Part shown: piece after piece, positions 56,211-63,966 of the stretch
How positions within the stretch are numbered: position 1 is the stretch's first letter
Layout: each line of letters starts with the position of its first letter
Assembly: GCF_900114735.1 (NCBI RefSeq)
Contig: NZ_FOUA01000001.1
Coordinates: forward strand, 446,278-510,277
Direction: 5' to 3'
DNA from: Halopseudomonas bauzanensis
GTDB lineage: Bacteria; Pseudomonadota; Gammaproteobacteria; Pseudomonadales; Pseudomonadaceae
DNA length: 64,000 nt
Notes under the pieces: generated by a model
The model's input: only the letters and a program-made list of their open reading frames with translations
What the model was told of the DNA's origin: nothing
The model's database searches: none
Made by a program: the position numbers and the translations under genes

Positions 56211-56477
56211 GCTCAAAGGGGAGCTTTCGCTCCCCTTAATGGTGTTCTTGTTGTTCTTGAGCTTTTCTTGTTCTTTTAAGCCGGTGGCATTGCCGCCCTG
56301 GAACCCATCCCGGGTTGCTTAAAGCAAGCGGATTGCTTTGGATGCGCAGGAAGTTGTTCCCCCATTCTCCAAAAAAATCAGTTTGCTGCACTCGCACGTT
56401 TTGTTCTTGTTATGTGTGGAGCTGAATCTTGTTTTTGTTATTGAGTTTTGCGCTTAGCGTTATTATTTTTATTGTGA
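56211..56477 (-). ncRNA. crcZ-like: CrcZ/CrcY-type small RNA sequestering Hfq/Crc (catabolite repression)
   Basis: About 267 nt, read on minus from a sigma54 promoter to a terminator. It carries five A-rich CA-motif clusters of the AAnAAnAA kind bound by Hfq-Crc: near 56461-56476 (AATAAAAATAATAA), 56427-56440 (AATAACAAAAACAAG), 56400-56414 (ATAACAAGAACAAAA), 56264-56277 (AAAGAACAAGAAAA) and 56244-56258 (AAGAACAACAAGAA). Short hairpins such as AAAGCAA-TCCGC-TTGCTTT lie between. The end is AAGGGGAGC-GAAA-GCTCCCCTT (56237-56216) with a T-rich tail. In Pseudomonas, CbrB and sigma54 drive CrcZ/CrcY, which relieve carbon catabolite repression. The locus is not cbrB-pcnB, so whether this is crcZ, crcY or an extra copy is open. 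It is shorter than P. aeruginosa CrcZ (about 407 nt). Confidence 0.82.
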
Positions 56478-56487
56478 TCAAATACAA

Positions 56488-56503
56488 AGCAGATAGCGTG
56501 CCA
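56488..56503 (-). promoter_or_regulatory. Sigma54 (-24/-12) promoter of the CrcZ-like RNA
   Basis: On minus TGGCACG-CTAT-CTGCT: the -24 block is perfect, and GG (56502-56501) and GC (56490-56489) are ten bases apart. It predicts a start near 56477, immediately before the first A-rich motif. Confidence 0.88.
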
Positions 56504-56600
56504 CCTTTAACATTACGTTTAAAATCAATAAGTTACTAAAAATCAGCAATACCGAAGCCAGTCCCGAATGGGCCAAGTGATACCTTTCACCCCGTTCGAG

Positions 56601-56628
56601 TGTTACCGCTTACGCGCGAGCGGTAGCA
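56601..56628 (-). promoter_or_regulatory. Candidate CbrB upstream activating site
   Basis: TGTTACCGCT (56601-56610) and AGCGGTAGCA (56619-56628) are inverted repeats at 9 of 10 positions. The centre is about 138 bases before the predicted RNA start, the distance expected for a sigma54 enhancer. The TGTTAC/GTAnCA half-sites resemble those reported for CbrB at crcZ. It sits just past the hydratase stop at 56658. Confidence 0.65.
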
Positions 56629-56657
56629 GAAAAAGGGCCAGGTACGCTTTCCCGGGC

Positions 56658-57440
56658 TCAGACTACGGCGCAACCAAGCCTGCCCAGGTAACCCATTTCC
56701 AGCTCCAACCGGTCGCCGGCCTGAATCGGTACCATTGGCCCCAGTGAGCCGGACAGGAGGATTTCTCCGGCCTGTACCGGGTTGCCGTCACGCGCCCGCT
56801 CTTGCACCAGCCAGCGACAGGCGTTCCAGGGGCTACCCATGCATTGGCTGGCATTGCCCTCGGCTATTGGCTTGCCGTGATTGGTCAGGGTGGCGCTCAG
56901 TTCTGTCAGCGCTAGGGGATCAGCTGGGTGGTACTGTTCTCCCAACATGAAGCCGCCCGATGACAGGTTGTCAGCGACCGCCTCGAACAATGAACGAGGG
57001 CCGCCTTGATAGGCCGAATCACAGATTTCCAGCGCAACCGTTACGCCGGAGATCGCTTGCTGCAGGGCCACATCAGTTATTTCCGGATCATCGATGGCAG
57101 CGGAAAACAGGAATGCCACTTCCATCTCAAGCTTGGGCAACAGGAACTGACTGATGTCCAGCGAGCCGCCATTGACCTGCCAACCGCTAAGCAGCGTCGC
57201 AATCAACGGACTATCCAACCCCAGCGCCGCTTGCATGCGCGTATCGGTCAACCCGAGCTTGCTGCCGGCAATGGTCTGTCCATCGGCCAGATAGCGGGTT
57301 ATCAGGCATTCACTTACCTGTTGCGCCTGTTCCAGCGTCGCCAATGGATAGCGCTCGGCCAACCCTACTCCGGGCTGGCGTTGCCGTCGGGCCAGGTAGA
57401 GCTCATCAGCGAGAGCGTTTGGCTGGAAGTCCTCGCTCAT
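56658..57440 (-). CDS. 2-keto-4-pentenoate hydratase / 4-oxalocrotonate decarboxylase family protein
   Basis: A 260-aa cytosolic enzyme of the MhpD/HpcG/DmpE family, which act late in meta-cleavage pathways on 2-hydroxy-dienoates or oxalocrotonate. Seen: AGSKLGLTD (substrate pocket), the metal-binding LPKLEMEVAFLF acidic segment and ALEICDSAY, then GNASQCMGSPWNACRWL. The start overlaps the upstream dioxygenase stop by ATGA, so they form an operon. No ring-cleavage dioxygenase is nearby, so the substrate cannot be named; it may act on another 2-oxo acid. Confidence 0.85.
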   Translation of the reverse strand: MSEDFQPNALADELYLARRQRQPGVGLAERYPLATLEQAQQVSECLITRYLADGQTIAGSKLGLTDTRMQAALGLDSPLIATLLSGWQVNGGSLDISQFLLPKLEMEVAFLFSAAIDDPEITDVALQQAISGVTVALEICDSAYQGGPRSLFEAVADNLSSGGFMLGEQYHPADPLALTELSATLTNHGKPIAEGNASQCMGSPWNACRWLVQERARDGNPVQAGEILLSGSLGPMVPIQAGDRLELEMGYLGRLGCAVV

Positions 57441-58345
57441 GGCTGATCCGCCTGTTCCGGCGCCTCGCCGACGACGGTGCTACGGAACATTTCCCGGCGT
57501 GCCCCATGATAGTCCGACAATGGCAAGTGCCAGGTGCAGCGGTTGTCCCAGATCGCCAGGGTGCCTGGTGCCCAGCGCATACGACAGGTGAAGGTCGCCG
57601 CCGAGGCCACCGAGAACAGGTAATCGAGGATCGGACGAGACTCCTCGGGTTTCATGCCCTCGATACCGAGGGTGTAGGCTGGATTGGCGAACAGGACGCT
57701 GCGGCCGGTTTCGGGGTGTTTGGTTACCAGGGGATGGGAGCGCACCTCATCGTCCACCGACTCGCCATAGCGTATGTTCATGCTTTCCAGACCCGCATTG
57801 TGTCGGCTGTTGGGGCCATAGGCGGCCTCCGGGCTATGAACGCCACGCAGGTTGTGCAGCATCTTTTTCATCGCCGGAGACAGCCACTCGTAGGCCAGAT
57901 ACATATTGGCATACAGGGTGTCGCCACCACTGGCCGGCACATCATGGCCATAGAGCAAGGTGAAGGCCGGCGGGCGTTCCTGGAAGGTCCAGTCGGTATG
58001 CCAGGCGCCGCCGAAGATGACCGGCGAACCTTCGCTTGCTTCCTTGACTACGTGGACGAGATTCGGGTGATCAGCCATGGTCTTGACGTAAGGTTCCTTG
58101 CCGAATTCGCCAAAGCGCTGGGTCACCGCCTCGAACTGGTCGAGACTCAGCTGCTGGTCCCGGATAAACAGAACCTGGTGATCCATCAATGCCTGGCGCA
58201 GTTCTGCCTGGCCTTCTTCTGACAGCTGGTTGAGGTCGATACCCGTCACATCGGCGCCCAGTGAACCAGCCACTGGCGTTGCGATGAAATGGTGATAATC
58301 CCGGGCTGGATTGTTGGCTGCAGTGGTATAGAAGAATTCACGCAT
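57437..58345 (-). CDS. TauD/TfdA-family Fe(II)/2-oxoglutarate dioxygenase
   Basis: A 302-aa alpha-ketoglutarate-dependent dioxygenase. The iron His and Asp are in GGAWHTDWTFQERPP, the distal His in WDNRCTWHLPLSDYHGARREM with the 2-oxoglutarate Arg following. The N-terminal block GADVTGIDLNQLSEEG and DHQVLFIRDQQL are standard for the family. Substrates range from taurine and alkyl sulfates to herbicides and carnitine-like compounds; none can be assigned here. First gene of the pair with the hydratase-family gene. Divergent from the AraC regulator, with a tandem-repeat operator in the shared 110-base region. Confidence 0.9.
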   Translation of the reverse strand: MREFFYTTAANNPARDYHHFIATPVAGSLGADVTGIDLNQLSEEGQAELRQALMDHQVLFIRDQQLSLDQFEAVTQRFGEFGKEPYVKTMADHPNLVHVVKEASEGSPVIFGGAWHTDWTFQERPPAFTLLYGHDVPASGGDTLYANMYLAYEWLSPAMKKMLHNLRGVHSPEAAYGPNSRHNAGLESMNIRYGESVDDEVRSHPLVTKHPETGRSVLFANPAYTLGIEGMKPEESRPILDYLFSVASAATFTCRMRWAPGTLAIWDNRCTWHLPLSDYHGARREMFRSTVVGEAPEQADQP

Positions 58346-58400
58346 GGCGGCGTTCTCTTGTTGTGTTTTGGCTACAGTGCTGGAAGCTGCCGCAGCAAAC

Positions 58401-58440
58401 CATGATAATTACTGCCATCCCATGACTTTTACTGCCATCC
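58401..58440. promoter_or_regulatory. Tandem 20-bp direct repeats, probable AraC-family operator
   Basis: CATGA-N3-TTACTGCCATCC occurs at 58401-58420 and again at 58421-58440, with 17 of 20 bases identical and only the three central bases differing. Two repeats one after the other, each about two helical turns, are the classic AraC binding layout. Position: 15 bases before the regulator start and 55 bases before the dioxygenase start. Confidence 0.75.
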
Positions 58441-58455
58441 TGCCGGGAGCATCAT

Positions 58456-59490
58456 ATGGATTGGCGACAGCAACGCGACAACACCAATATCCGCTACCTG
58501 TTACAGGTAGCAGCAACCGCTGGTATATCCGCCGATGCCTGCCTGGCAAATACCGGTTTGCAGCAGCAACGATTGGCTGAAGGCAGTGGATACCAGCTGT
58601 GGCAGGAGTTGGCTGCCATTCGCAATCTGGTAGCGCTCCGGCCAGATCCCGGCCTCGGGATGCAGATGGGGGATTGCTATCACCTGACCTGCCTGGGGCT
58701 GCTGGGCTATGCCATGTTGTCCAGCCCCAATCTCTGGGAAGCAATCCGGATCAGCAGCCGTTTTCGCTCATTGTCGCTGGCGATCTGCCCGGTCACGCTT
58801 TCGCTCTGCGAAGAGGGAGTGTGGATGTCTCTGGATAGCAGCGTGCTGCCCGAGGATGCTCGCGACCTGGTGGTCGGGCGTGGGCTGACGGCCTGGCTGC
58901 GGCTATTCGGCGAATTGCTGCAGCGCCCCTTCATGCCTTTGCGGATATCCCTGTCTGGGTCGGGGCCGGCGCTGGCCGATCGTTACCGCGATTATTTCAG
59001 CTGTCCCATTGCGCTCGCGCAATCCCATGACGGCATGCTGATCGCCCGGCAGGATCTGGACAGCCCGCTGCCTCTTGCCAACACCCAGACCCAGCGCAGC
59101 TGCGCGCTGCTATGCGAGCGTCTCTGCGACGGGCTGGCTGATATACAGGGCACGCTGGCACGGCGGGTACTGCAACAATTGATGAGTCATTCCGGCAAAC
59201 CATGCCGTGCCGACGAGATAGCCGCCCGCCTGGGCATGTCAGAGCGCACCCTGCATCGCCGGTTGGCGGATGAGAAACAGCCGTTCCGCATATTGCACGA
59301 TCGGGTCAAACGCAATCTGGCGGAACGGCTGCTGCGTGACAGCATGCTGGGGCTGGAAAGCATCGCGCAACAACTGGGATATGCCGAGGCCGCCAGTTTT
59401 TCACGGGCCTTCAAGCGCTGGAATGGAGTATCCCCGGACCAGTGGCGTCGTCTTCAGGACGACAACAGCGTGGCCCGAGCACTTACATAA
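58456..59490 (+). CDS. AraC-family transcriptional regulator
   Basis: A 344-aa regulator. An N-terminal ligand-binding domain of the Arabinose_bd type (about 20-205; MQMGDCYHLTCLGLLGYAMLSS is the telling segment, key part HLTCLGLLGYAM) precedes a C-terminal double HTH (about 240-335: ADEIAARLGMSERTLHRRLAD and SIAQQLGYAEAASFSRAFKRW). Close in layout to OruR/ArgR-type regulators of amino-acid catabolism. A GGGAG site precedes the ATG. It is divergent from the dioxygenase operon and likely activates it. Next gene converges from the right. Confidence 0.92.
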   Translation: MDWRQQRDNTNIRYLLQVAATAGISADACLANTGLQQQRLAEGSGYQLWQELAAIRNLVALRPDPGLGMQMGDCYHLTCLGLLGYAMLSSPNLWEAIRISSRFRSLSLAICPVTLSLCEEGVWMSLDSSVLPEDARDLVVGRGLTAWLRLFGELLQRPFMPLRISLSGSGPALADRYRDYFSCPIALAQSHDGMLIARQDLDSPLPLANTQTQRSCALLCERLCDGLADIQGTLARRVLQQLMSHSGKPCRADEIAARLGMSERTLHRRLADEKQPFRILHDRVKRNLAERLLRDSMLGLESIAQQLGYAEAASFSRAFKRWNGVSPDQWRRLQDDNSVARALT

Positions 59491-59501
59491 GGGCAGACAC
59501 G

Positions 59502-60743
59502 TCAGAACCGGTCCACCGCAAACGGCGTCATATCAATCGCCGGCGTTTCCCCATCCATCATCTGCGCCAGCAATTCGCCAGTCGCCGGCCCCAGGGTAAA
59601 GCCCTGGTGACCATGCCCGAAGGCCAGCCACAGGCCGTCTTTGCCCGGTGCCGGGCCAATGACGGGTTTCATGTCCGGCATGCATGGACGGGCGCCTTTC
59701 CAGGGCTCGGCGTCGCGGCGTTTACCAAGCGGAAAGAGGTTGCGGGCGGCGCGTTCGGCGGCGGCGAGTTGTTTGTATTTGGGTGGGGCGTTGAGGTCGG
59801 CGAGTTCTGCGCCGGTGGTCAGGCGAATGCCGGCGCGCATGGGTTCGAGCAGGAAACCGCGTTCGGCGTCCATCACCCAGTGATTGAGCGTGGCGCCCTG
59901 CTCTGTCGAGTAATGCATGTGATAGCCGCGCTTGACGAACAGCGGGACGCGAATGCCCAGTTGCATCAGCACATCGCTGGACCAGGGGCCGAGGGCGACC
60001 ACCACCTGATCGGCTTCGAGTGCGCCTTCACTGGTGGTCACGTGCCAGCCATTGCCTTCCCGGGTTATGCCCTCGACACTGGCCTGCAACAGGCGACCGC
60101 CCTGCTCTTCGAAGTTGCGCGCATAGGCTTGTACCAGGGCGCCCGGGTCCGACACCATCCACGGTTGGGTCCAATGGATGGCGCCGACCAGTTCCCTGGC
60201 CAGGTAGGGTTCCGCTGCCTGGAGCTGTTCGGCTGAAAGCACTTCGTATTCCACGCCGAAGCGCTCGCGGTCTTCGCGGGCCTTTGCCACGCGCTCATCC
60301 AATGCGCTCTGGGTGCGGTACAGCTCCAACCAGCCGCCCTTGCGGATCAGGTCTTCAGCGCCGGCAGCTTCGATCATGGGGGCGTGGGCATCCTGGCAAC
60401 GCATGATCAGCGAGGCCCATTCCTTGACGATGCGGTCGTAGCGCGCCCCTCCGGAGTTGTGCCAGTACTGCAACAAGGGGACGGCGGCGCTGACCATGCC
60501 GGTGGGGCGGTAGCGGATGTCCACTTCGCGGTTGGGCAGTACGCGCAACAGGGTGCCGAGATCCCGTGGGAAAGCGTAGGGGCGCACGGCTTCGCGCTGG
60601 ATAATGCCGGCGTTGCCGAAGGAGGTTTCGCGGCCTGGCTCGCGGCGGTCGACCAGCGTCACGCGATGGCCGCGGCGCGCGAGGTGCCAGGCAACGGAAA
60701 CGCCGACCATACCGGCGCCAAGGACGAGGATGTTACGCGACAT
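59502..60743 (-). CDS. FAD-dependent D-amino-acid dehydrogenase-like oxidoreductase (DadA family)
   Basis: A 413-aa flavoprotein. The N-terminal dinucleotide fold is ILVLGAGMVGVSVAWHLARRG. The segment ETSFGNAGIIQ is characteristic of DadA-type enzymes, and the C-terminal WLAFGHGHQGFTLGPATGELLA closes the FAD site. The ATG at 60743 with AGGAG seven bases away starts at the fold; an upstream start at 60767 is rejected. It may belong with the dioxygenase, hydratase and regulator in one catabolic set (for example oxidation of an imino or D-amino acid), but it is on its own transcript. Confidence 0.88.
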   Translation of the reverse strand: MSRNILVLGAGMVGVSVAWHLARRGHRVTLVDRREPGRETSFGNAGIIQREAVRPYAFPRDLGTLLRVLPNREVDIRYRPTGMVSAAVPLLQYWHNSGGARYDRIVKEWASLIMRCQDAHAPMIEAAGAEDLIRKGGWLELYRTQSALDERVAKAREDRERFGVEYEVLSAEQLQAAEPYLARELVGAIHWTQPWMVSDPGALVQAYARNFEEQGGRLLQASVEGITREGNGWHVTTSEGALEADQVVVALGPWSSDVLMQLGIRVPLFVKRGYHMHYSTEQGATLNHWVMDAERGFLLEPMRAGIRLTTGAELADLNAPPKYKQLAAAERAARNLFPLGKRRDAEPWKGARPCMPDMKPVIGPAPGKDGLWLAFGHGHQGFTLGPATGELLAQMMDGETPAIDMTPFAVDRF

Positions 60744-60832
60744 GAAGAACTCCTGGCTGTAGGACAAGGGGTGCTGGTGCTATGGGAGAGAGTCTAGCAA
60801 GGGTTTGGGTGGGTTGGGTCCTGAGAGATGTG

Positions 60833-60859
60833 GACGAGCTGATGCTCGTCCCTCCCAGG
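60833..60859. repeat. Dispersed palindromic repeat, variant copy D (reverse orientation)
   Basis: Read on minus it begins CCTGGGAGG and continues with GACGAGC-ATCA-GCTCGTC, a perfect 7-bp stem. It is the same design as copies A-C with a few changes. Lies between the SDR stop and the DadA-like start. Confidence 0.7.
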
Positions 60860-60903
60860 AGAAGCCCAAGGTCGGGGCTCGATAAGGGCGATCTATGCTT
60901 GCC

Positions 60904-61608
60904 TTACCAGGGATGCAGTTCGCCATTCCATTTGAAGAAGCTGCCGCTGCTCTCCAGTATCAGGTTATCCGCTACGGACTGGATGCCACTGGCGCTTTCC
61001 TGGGGTGTGATGTCGGCGTTGGGGCCGCCCATGTCGGTCTGAACGTAGCCGGGATGCACCGTGGCGATGCTGACGCCCTTGTCCTTGAGGTCGATGGCCA
61101 GGCTCAACATCAGCCGATTGACCGCAGCCTTGGTGGCACCGTAGACATACATCCCGCCGTAGGGCCAGGTGGAGGCAGCGATCTGGCTGCTGACGGTCAG
61201 TGCCTTGCCCTTGGCCGCGATGAGGTTGGGCAGCAGCGCTTGTACCAGTCGAAATGGGCCGATGGTCATGACTTCAAACGCCTCGCGCCAGGCGGCAAAA
61301 TCCTCATCAGTGAACGGGGCCTGCGTCAAACTGTCGGTTCGGCCGCCGATAATGCCGGCGACGTTCAGCAAAACATCGACAGCAGTATTGCCCAGGGCCT
61401 GGGTGATGTTGTCGATCGATTGGCCGTCGGCCATATCAACCGGATGCAACGTCAGTTTGCCGGCAGCGCTACTGGCGATCTGCTTGAGCTCGGTTGCCTG
61501 GTCCGGATCGCGGCAGAGTGCGTAGACGCGGTCGCCGCGGGCCACATAGTTTCTGACCAGAGCGAGTCCGATACCACGGTTGGCACCGGTAATGACGATA
61601 TTGGCCAT
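60904..61608 (-). CDS. Short-chain dehydrogenase/reductase (C-factor-like)
   Basis: A 234-aa NAD(P)-dependent oxidoreductase. Cofactor motif TGANRGIGLALV, structural NVAG motif in LLNVAGIIGG, catalytic Ser in TVSSQIAAST and YGATK (Tyr/Lys). The C-terminal VHPGYVQTDMGG is common in the CsgA/C-factor-like SDRs. The ATG at 61608 with AAGGAG is chosen over an upstream frame extension to 61755. Substrate unknown. Between the DadA-like gene and the second sulfatase. Confidence 0.88.
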   Translation of the reverse strand: MANIVITGANRGIGLALVRNYVARGDRVYALCRDPDQATELKQIASSAAGKLTLHPVDMADGQSIDNITQALGNTAVDVLLNVAGIIGGRTDSLTQAPFTDEDFAAWREAFEVMTIGPFRLVQALLPNLIAAKGKALTVSSQIAASTWPYGGMYVYGATKAAVNRLMLSLAIDLKDKGVSIATVHPGYVQTDMGGPNADITPQESASGIQSVADNLILESSGSFFKWNGELHPW

Positions 61609-61687
61609 CGCCTGTTCTCCTTGATGAAAAGGGATGAGTGACGATGCCAGAGTCTGACCAAAGTAGCCAGACTGAGCATGCTGCAAC

Positions 61688-61720
61688 AAGCAGGGCAGAG
61701 CCTTTCGCCCTGCCCTGCTT
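61688..61720 (-). terminator. Strong hairpin downstream of the second sulfatase gene
   Basis: 61688-61701 and 61707-61720 pair at 13 of 14 positions around a 5-base loop. It lies 63 bases past the sulfatase stop on minus. Followed by GTTGC rather than a T-run, so the terminator role is likely but not certain. Confidence 0.55.
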
Positions 61721-61782
61721 GGACAGCTTTGCCTCCCGGCCCCCGATCGAATCACACCGGGGCACCGGTTATCGCCTTGTTA

Positions 61783-63966
61783 CTACGGGCAATCGCCCAG
61801 ATTGGCCTGGATGATGGCCAGATCCTGCCCATCGGTCAGGCCGTCATGGTTGAAGTCGTACATGCTGGACTTGCCCCACTCCGCATTGAGCTGCTGATAG
61901 TTGTCGATATCAGTCTGATCGACCACACCATCACCATTGCCATCGCCCGGACAGGCTTTGTGCGAGCTCAGCAACAGATCGAGTTGGTATTCCAGCTCTT
62001 CGAAGTTTTCCCGCTCGATGGCCGTTAGCGAACCTTCCAGGAGATCTGTTCCGTCGACATCCAGAGTGGCTTGCGGCGCCGCCTGGTCGATACGGTAGAA
62101 CTCCTCGGTTGCTATCCTCTTGCTACCATCCGTGAGGGGATCGTAGTCCAGCCCCAGGTTGCGCACCAGCTTGAACTCATCATTGCGCATGGCCATGTAC
62201 TCGGTGGCTGCCATATCGATCTTGTTCTGCTCATAGTCGGCAGGGCTGTCTTCATGGATTGCCTGGTTGACCTGCCAGCAGTGTTCCACCTCCTTGAGAA
62301 CACCATCCACTCCAACGTCAGCCTCCGCCCCCCACCAGACCCCGCCGTTGTCTCCGCAAACGGATTTGGTGGTGGGTGTGTGGGAGCAGAGCGCGCCGTT
62401 GAACACGCAGGGCCCGTTCACACCATCATTGGCCTGGATATTCAGCCCGCCATGGGCAAAGTTGAGCTCGCGCACACTGCCTTGGCTCGGGTTGCTCAGG
62501 TAGGAGAACATTTCTTCGGCATCATTGCCCTGGGGGGCTACCTCGGCTAGATCTACCCCTGCTACGTCCGCAAACAACTGGAACAGGTCAACGGCGTTAA
62601 CCATGTGCTCCACGTTGCGGCTGGGTTGCTCGACCATGGGCCCGGACACCACCAGCGGCACCCACACACCGGTCTGGTACGCGGTACCCTTGGCGCGCTG
62701 CGGGTCGAAGCCTTCCTTGACTGTAAGCGGAAAGGAGCCGTTGTCGCCAACCACAACCACCATGACGTCAGTAGCTTGCGGGTCATAGTTCAGGCTGCCG
62801 TCATTGGCTCGGGTGGCGATACCGGTTTCCACCAGCAGGCGTCCCAGCTCGGTGTCCAGCGATTCAATCATCGTGTCGGTGATGTTCTTCTGATTGAGTG
62901 GTGCATCAGCCGTACAGTCGGCCCTCAGAATCTGCGTAGCACCGGAGGGCACCAGAGCGGCGGGAGCATGCTGCAGCGGAGTATGCGCCGAGCTGAAACT
63001 CACAGTGGCCATCCATGGGGTATCGTCACTGCGTGTGTTGATCCAGTCGATAGCCGAATCGACCTCGATAGTTGCACGATAGCCTCTGGAACGAGGATCA
63101 GCCAGACTAACCTCCTCCACCTCGCCATCCCAGTTGATCAGCAGCGGGGAGACATAGTGGCCGTTTTCCTGATCGAACTTCACATAGCTTGGCTGCCCAT
63201 CCTGACAGGTAGCATCCGGCACCAGCACCCCGCCTTGAGTCAGGCACTGCAAACCGGCCGGCTCACCGAAGCTGTTGACACCGGCGATGTCGCTGCAGCT
63301 GGCACTGCCACCCGGATTGGGCACGAAGCAGGCTCCCCCGTAAGCACCACCCGGATCGTCTTCACCGGGTACGAAGCCGCAGGAGTAATCGCCTTCGTCA
63401 CCGACACCACCGGCAGTGGTATCGATCGAACCCGGCAGTCCACCCCACCCATAGAAGTATTCCCAGCCCAGGGCGGCAGGTGCACTGTTCTCGGCCGGGT
63501 TGTTCTCCGGACCGCCCAAATGAAACTTGCCGAACATGCCACTCTCATAACCGGCGGTGGCCAGTACTTTGGCAATGGTCATGTCCCAGGGTGAGACATG
63601 GGAGTTGGATAGATCACTTGGCCCGATGGCCTGCAGCACATCGGTGCGCATCGGATAGAGGCCAGTCATGAAGGTCGACCGGCTCGGTGAGCATTCAGGC
63701 ATGGCCCAGGCATTACGGAAACGTATGCCGCTGTCGGCAATGGCGTCGATGGACGGCACCGCTGGCGGCTTGTTACCGCCATAGCCGAAGGATTCCATCT
63801 GGTCGATACCGACGTCATCCATGATGACGAACAGGATATTCGGCGGCTGATCGGCTGCCGGTGGATCATTGGATGATGAAGAGCTGCTGTCACTGTCGAG
63901 CCAACAGGACGCCAGCGACATCGAAGCAACCAGCAACGCACCTTGACGTAAAAGTTTGAACTGCAT
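61783..63966 (-). CDS. Lipoprotein sulfatase with C-terminal dockerin-like EF-hand repeats (second paralogue)
   Basis: A 727-aa paralogue of the enzyme at 48164. The lipobox is SLASC (Cys21), followed by a Ser/Asp linker (DSDSSSSSSND). The sulfatase domain starts PPNILFVIMDDVGID, with formylglycine motif CSPSRST at Cys92 and a later VVVGDNGSF metal site. Cys-rich insertions lie around 195-260 and 515-560. Two calcium loops at the end, DGNGDGVVDQTD and DFNHDGLTDGQD, resemble a dockerin and are better conserved than in the first copy. GAGAGGG precedes the ATG. No cohesin or sulfatase maturase gene is in the window. Confidence 0.9.
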   Translation of the reverse strand: MQFKLLRQGALLVASMSLASCWLDSDSSSSSSNDPPAADQPPNILFVIMDDVGIDQMESFGYGGNKPPAVPSIDAIADSGIRFRNAWAMPECSPSRSTFMTGLYPMRTDVLQAIGPSDLSNSHVSPWDMTIAKVLATAGYESGMFGKFHLGGPENNPAENSAPAALGWEYFYGWGGLPGSIDTTAGGVGDEGDYSCGFVPGEDDPGGAYGGACFVPNPGGSASCSDIAGVNSFGEPAGLQCLTQGGVLVPDATCQDGQPSYVKFDQENGHYVSPLLINWDGEVEEVSLADPRSRGYRATIEVDSAIDWINTRSDDTPWMATVSFSSAHTPLQHAPAALVPSGATQILRADCTADAPLNQKNITDTMIESLDTELGRLLVETGIATRANDGSLNYDPQATDVMVVVVGDNGSFPLTVKEGFDPQRAKGTAYQTGVWVPLVVSGPMVEQPSRNVEHMVNAVDLFQLFADVAGVDLAEVAPQGNDAEEMFSYLSNPSQGSVRELNFAHGGLNIQANDGVNGPCVFNGALCSHTPTTKSVCGDNGGVWWGAEADVGVDGVLKEVEHCWQVNQAIHEDSPADYEQNKIDMAATEYMAMRNDEFKLVRNLGLDYDPLTDGSKRIATEEFYRIDQAAPQATLDVDGTDLLEGSLTAIERENFEELEYQLDLLLSSHKACPGDGNGDGVVDQTDIDNYQQLNAEWGKSSMYDFNHDGLTDGQDLAIIQANLGDCP

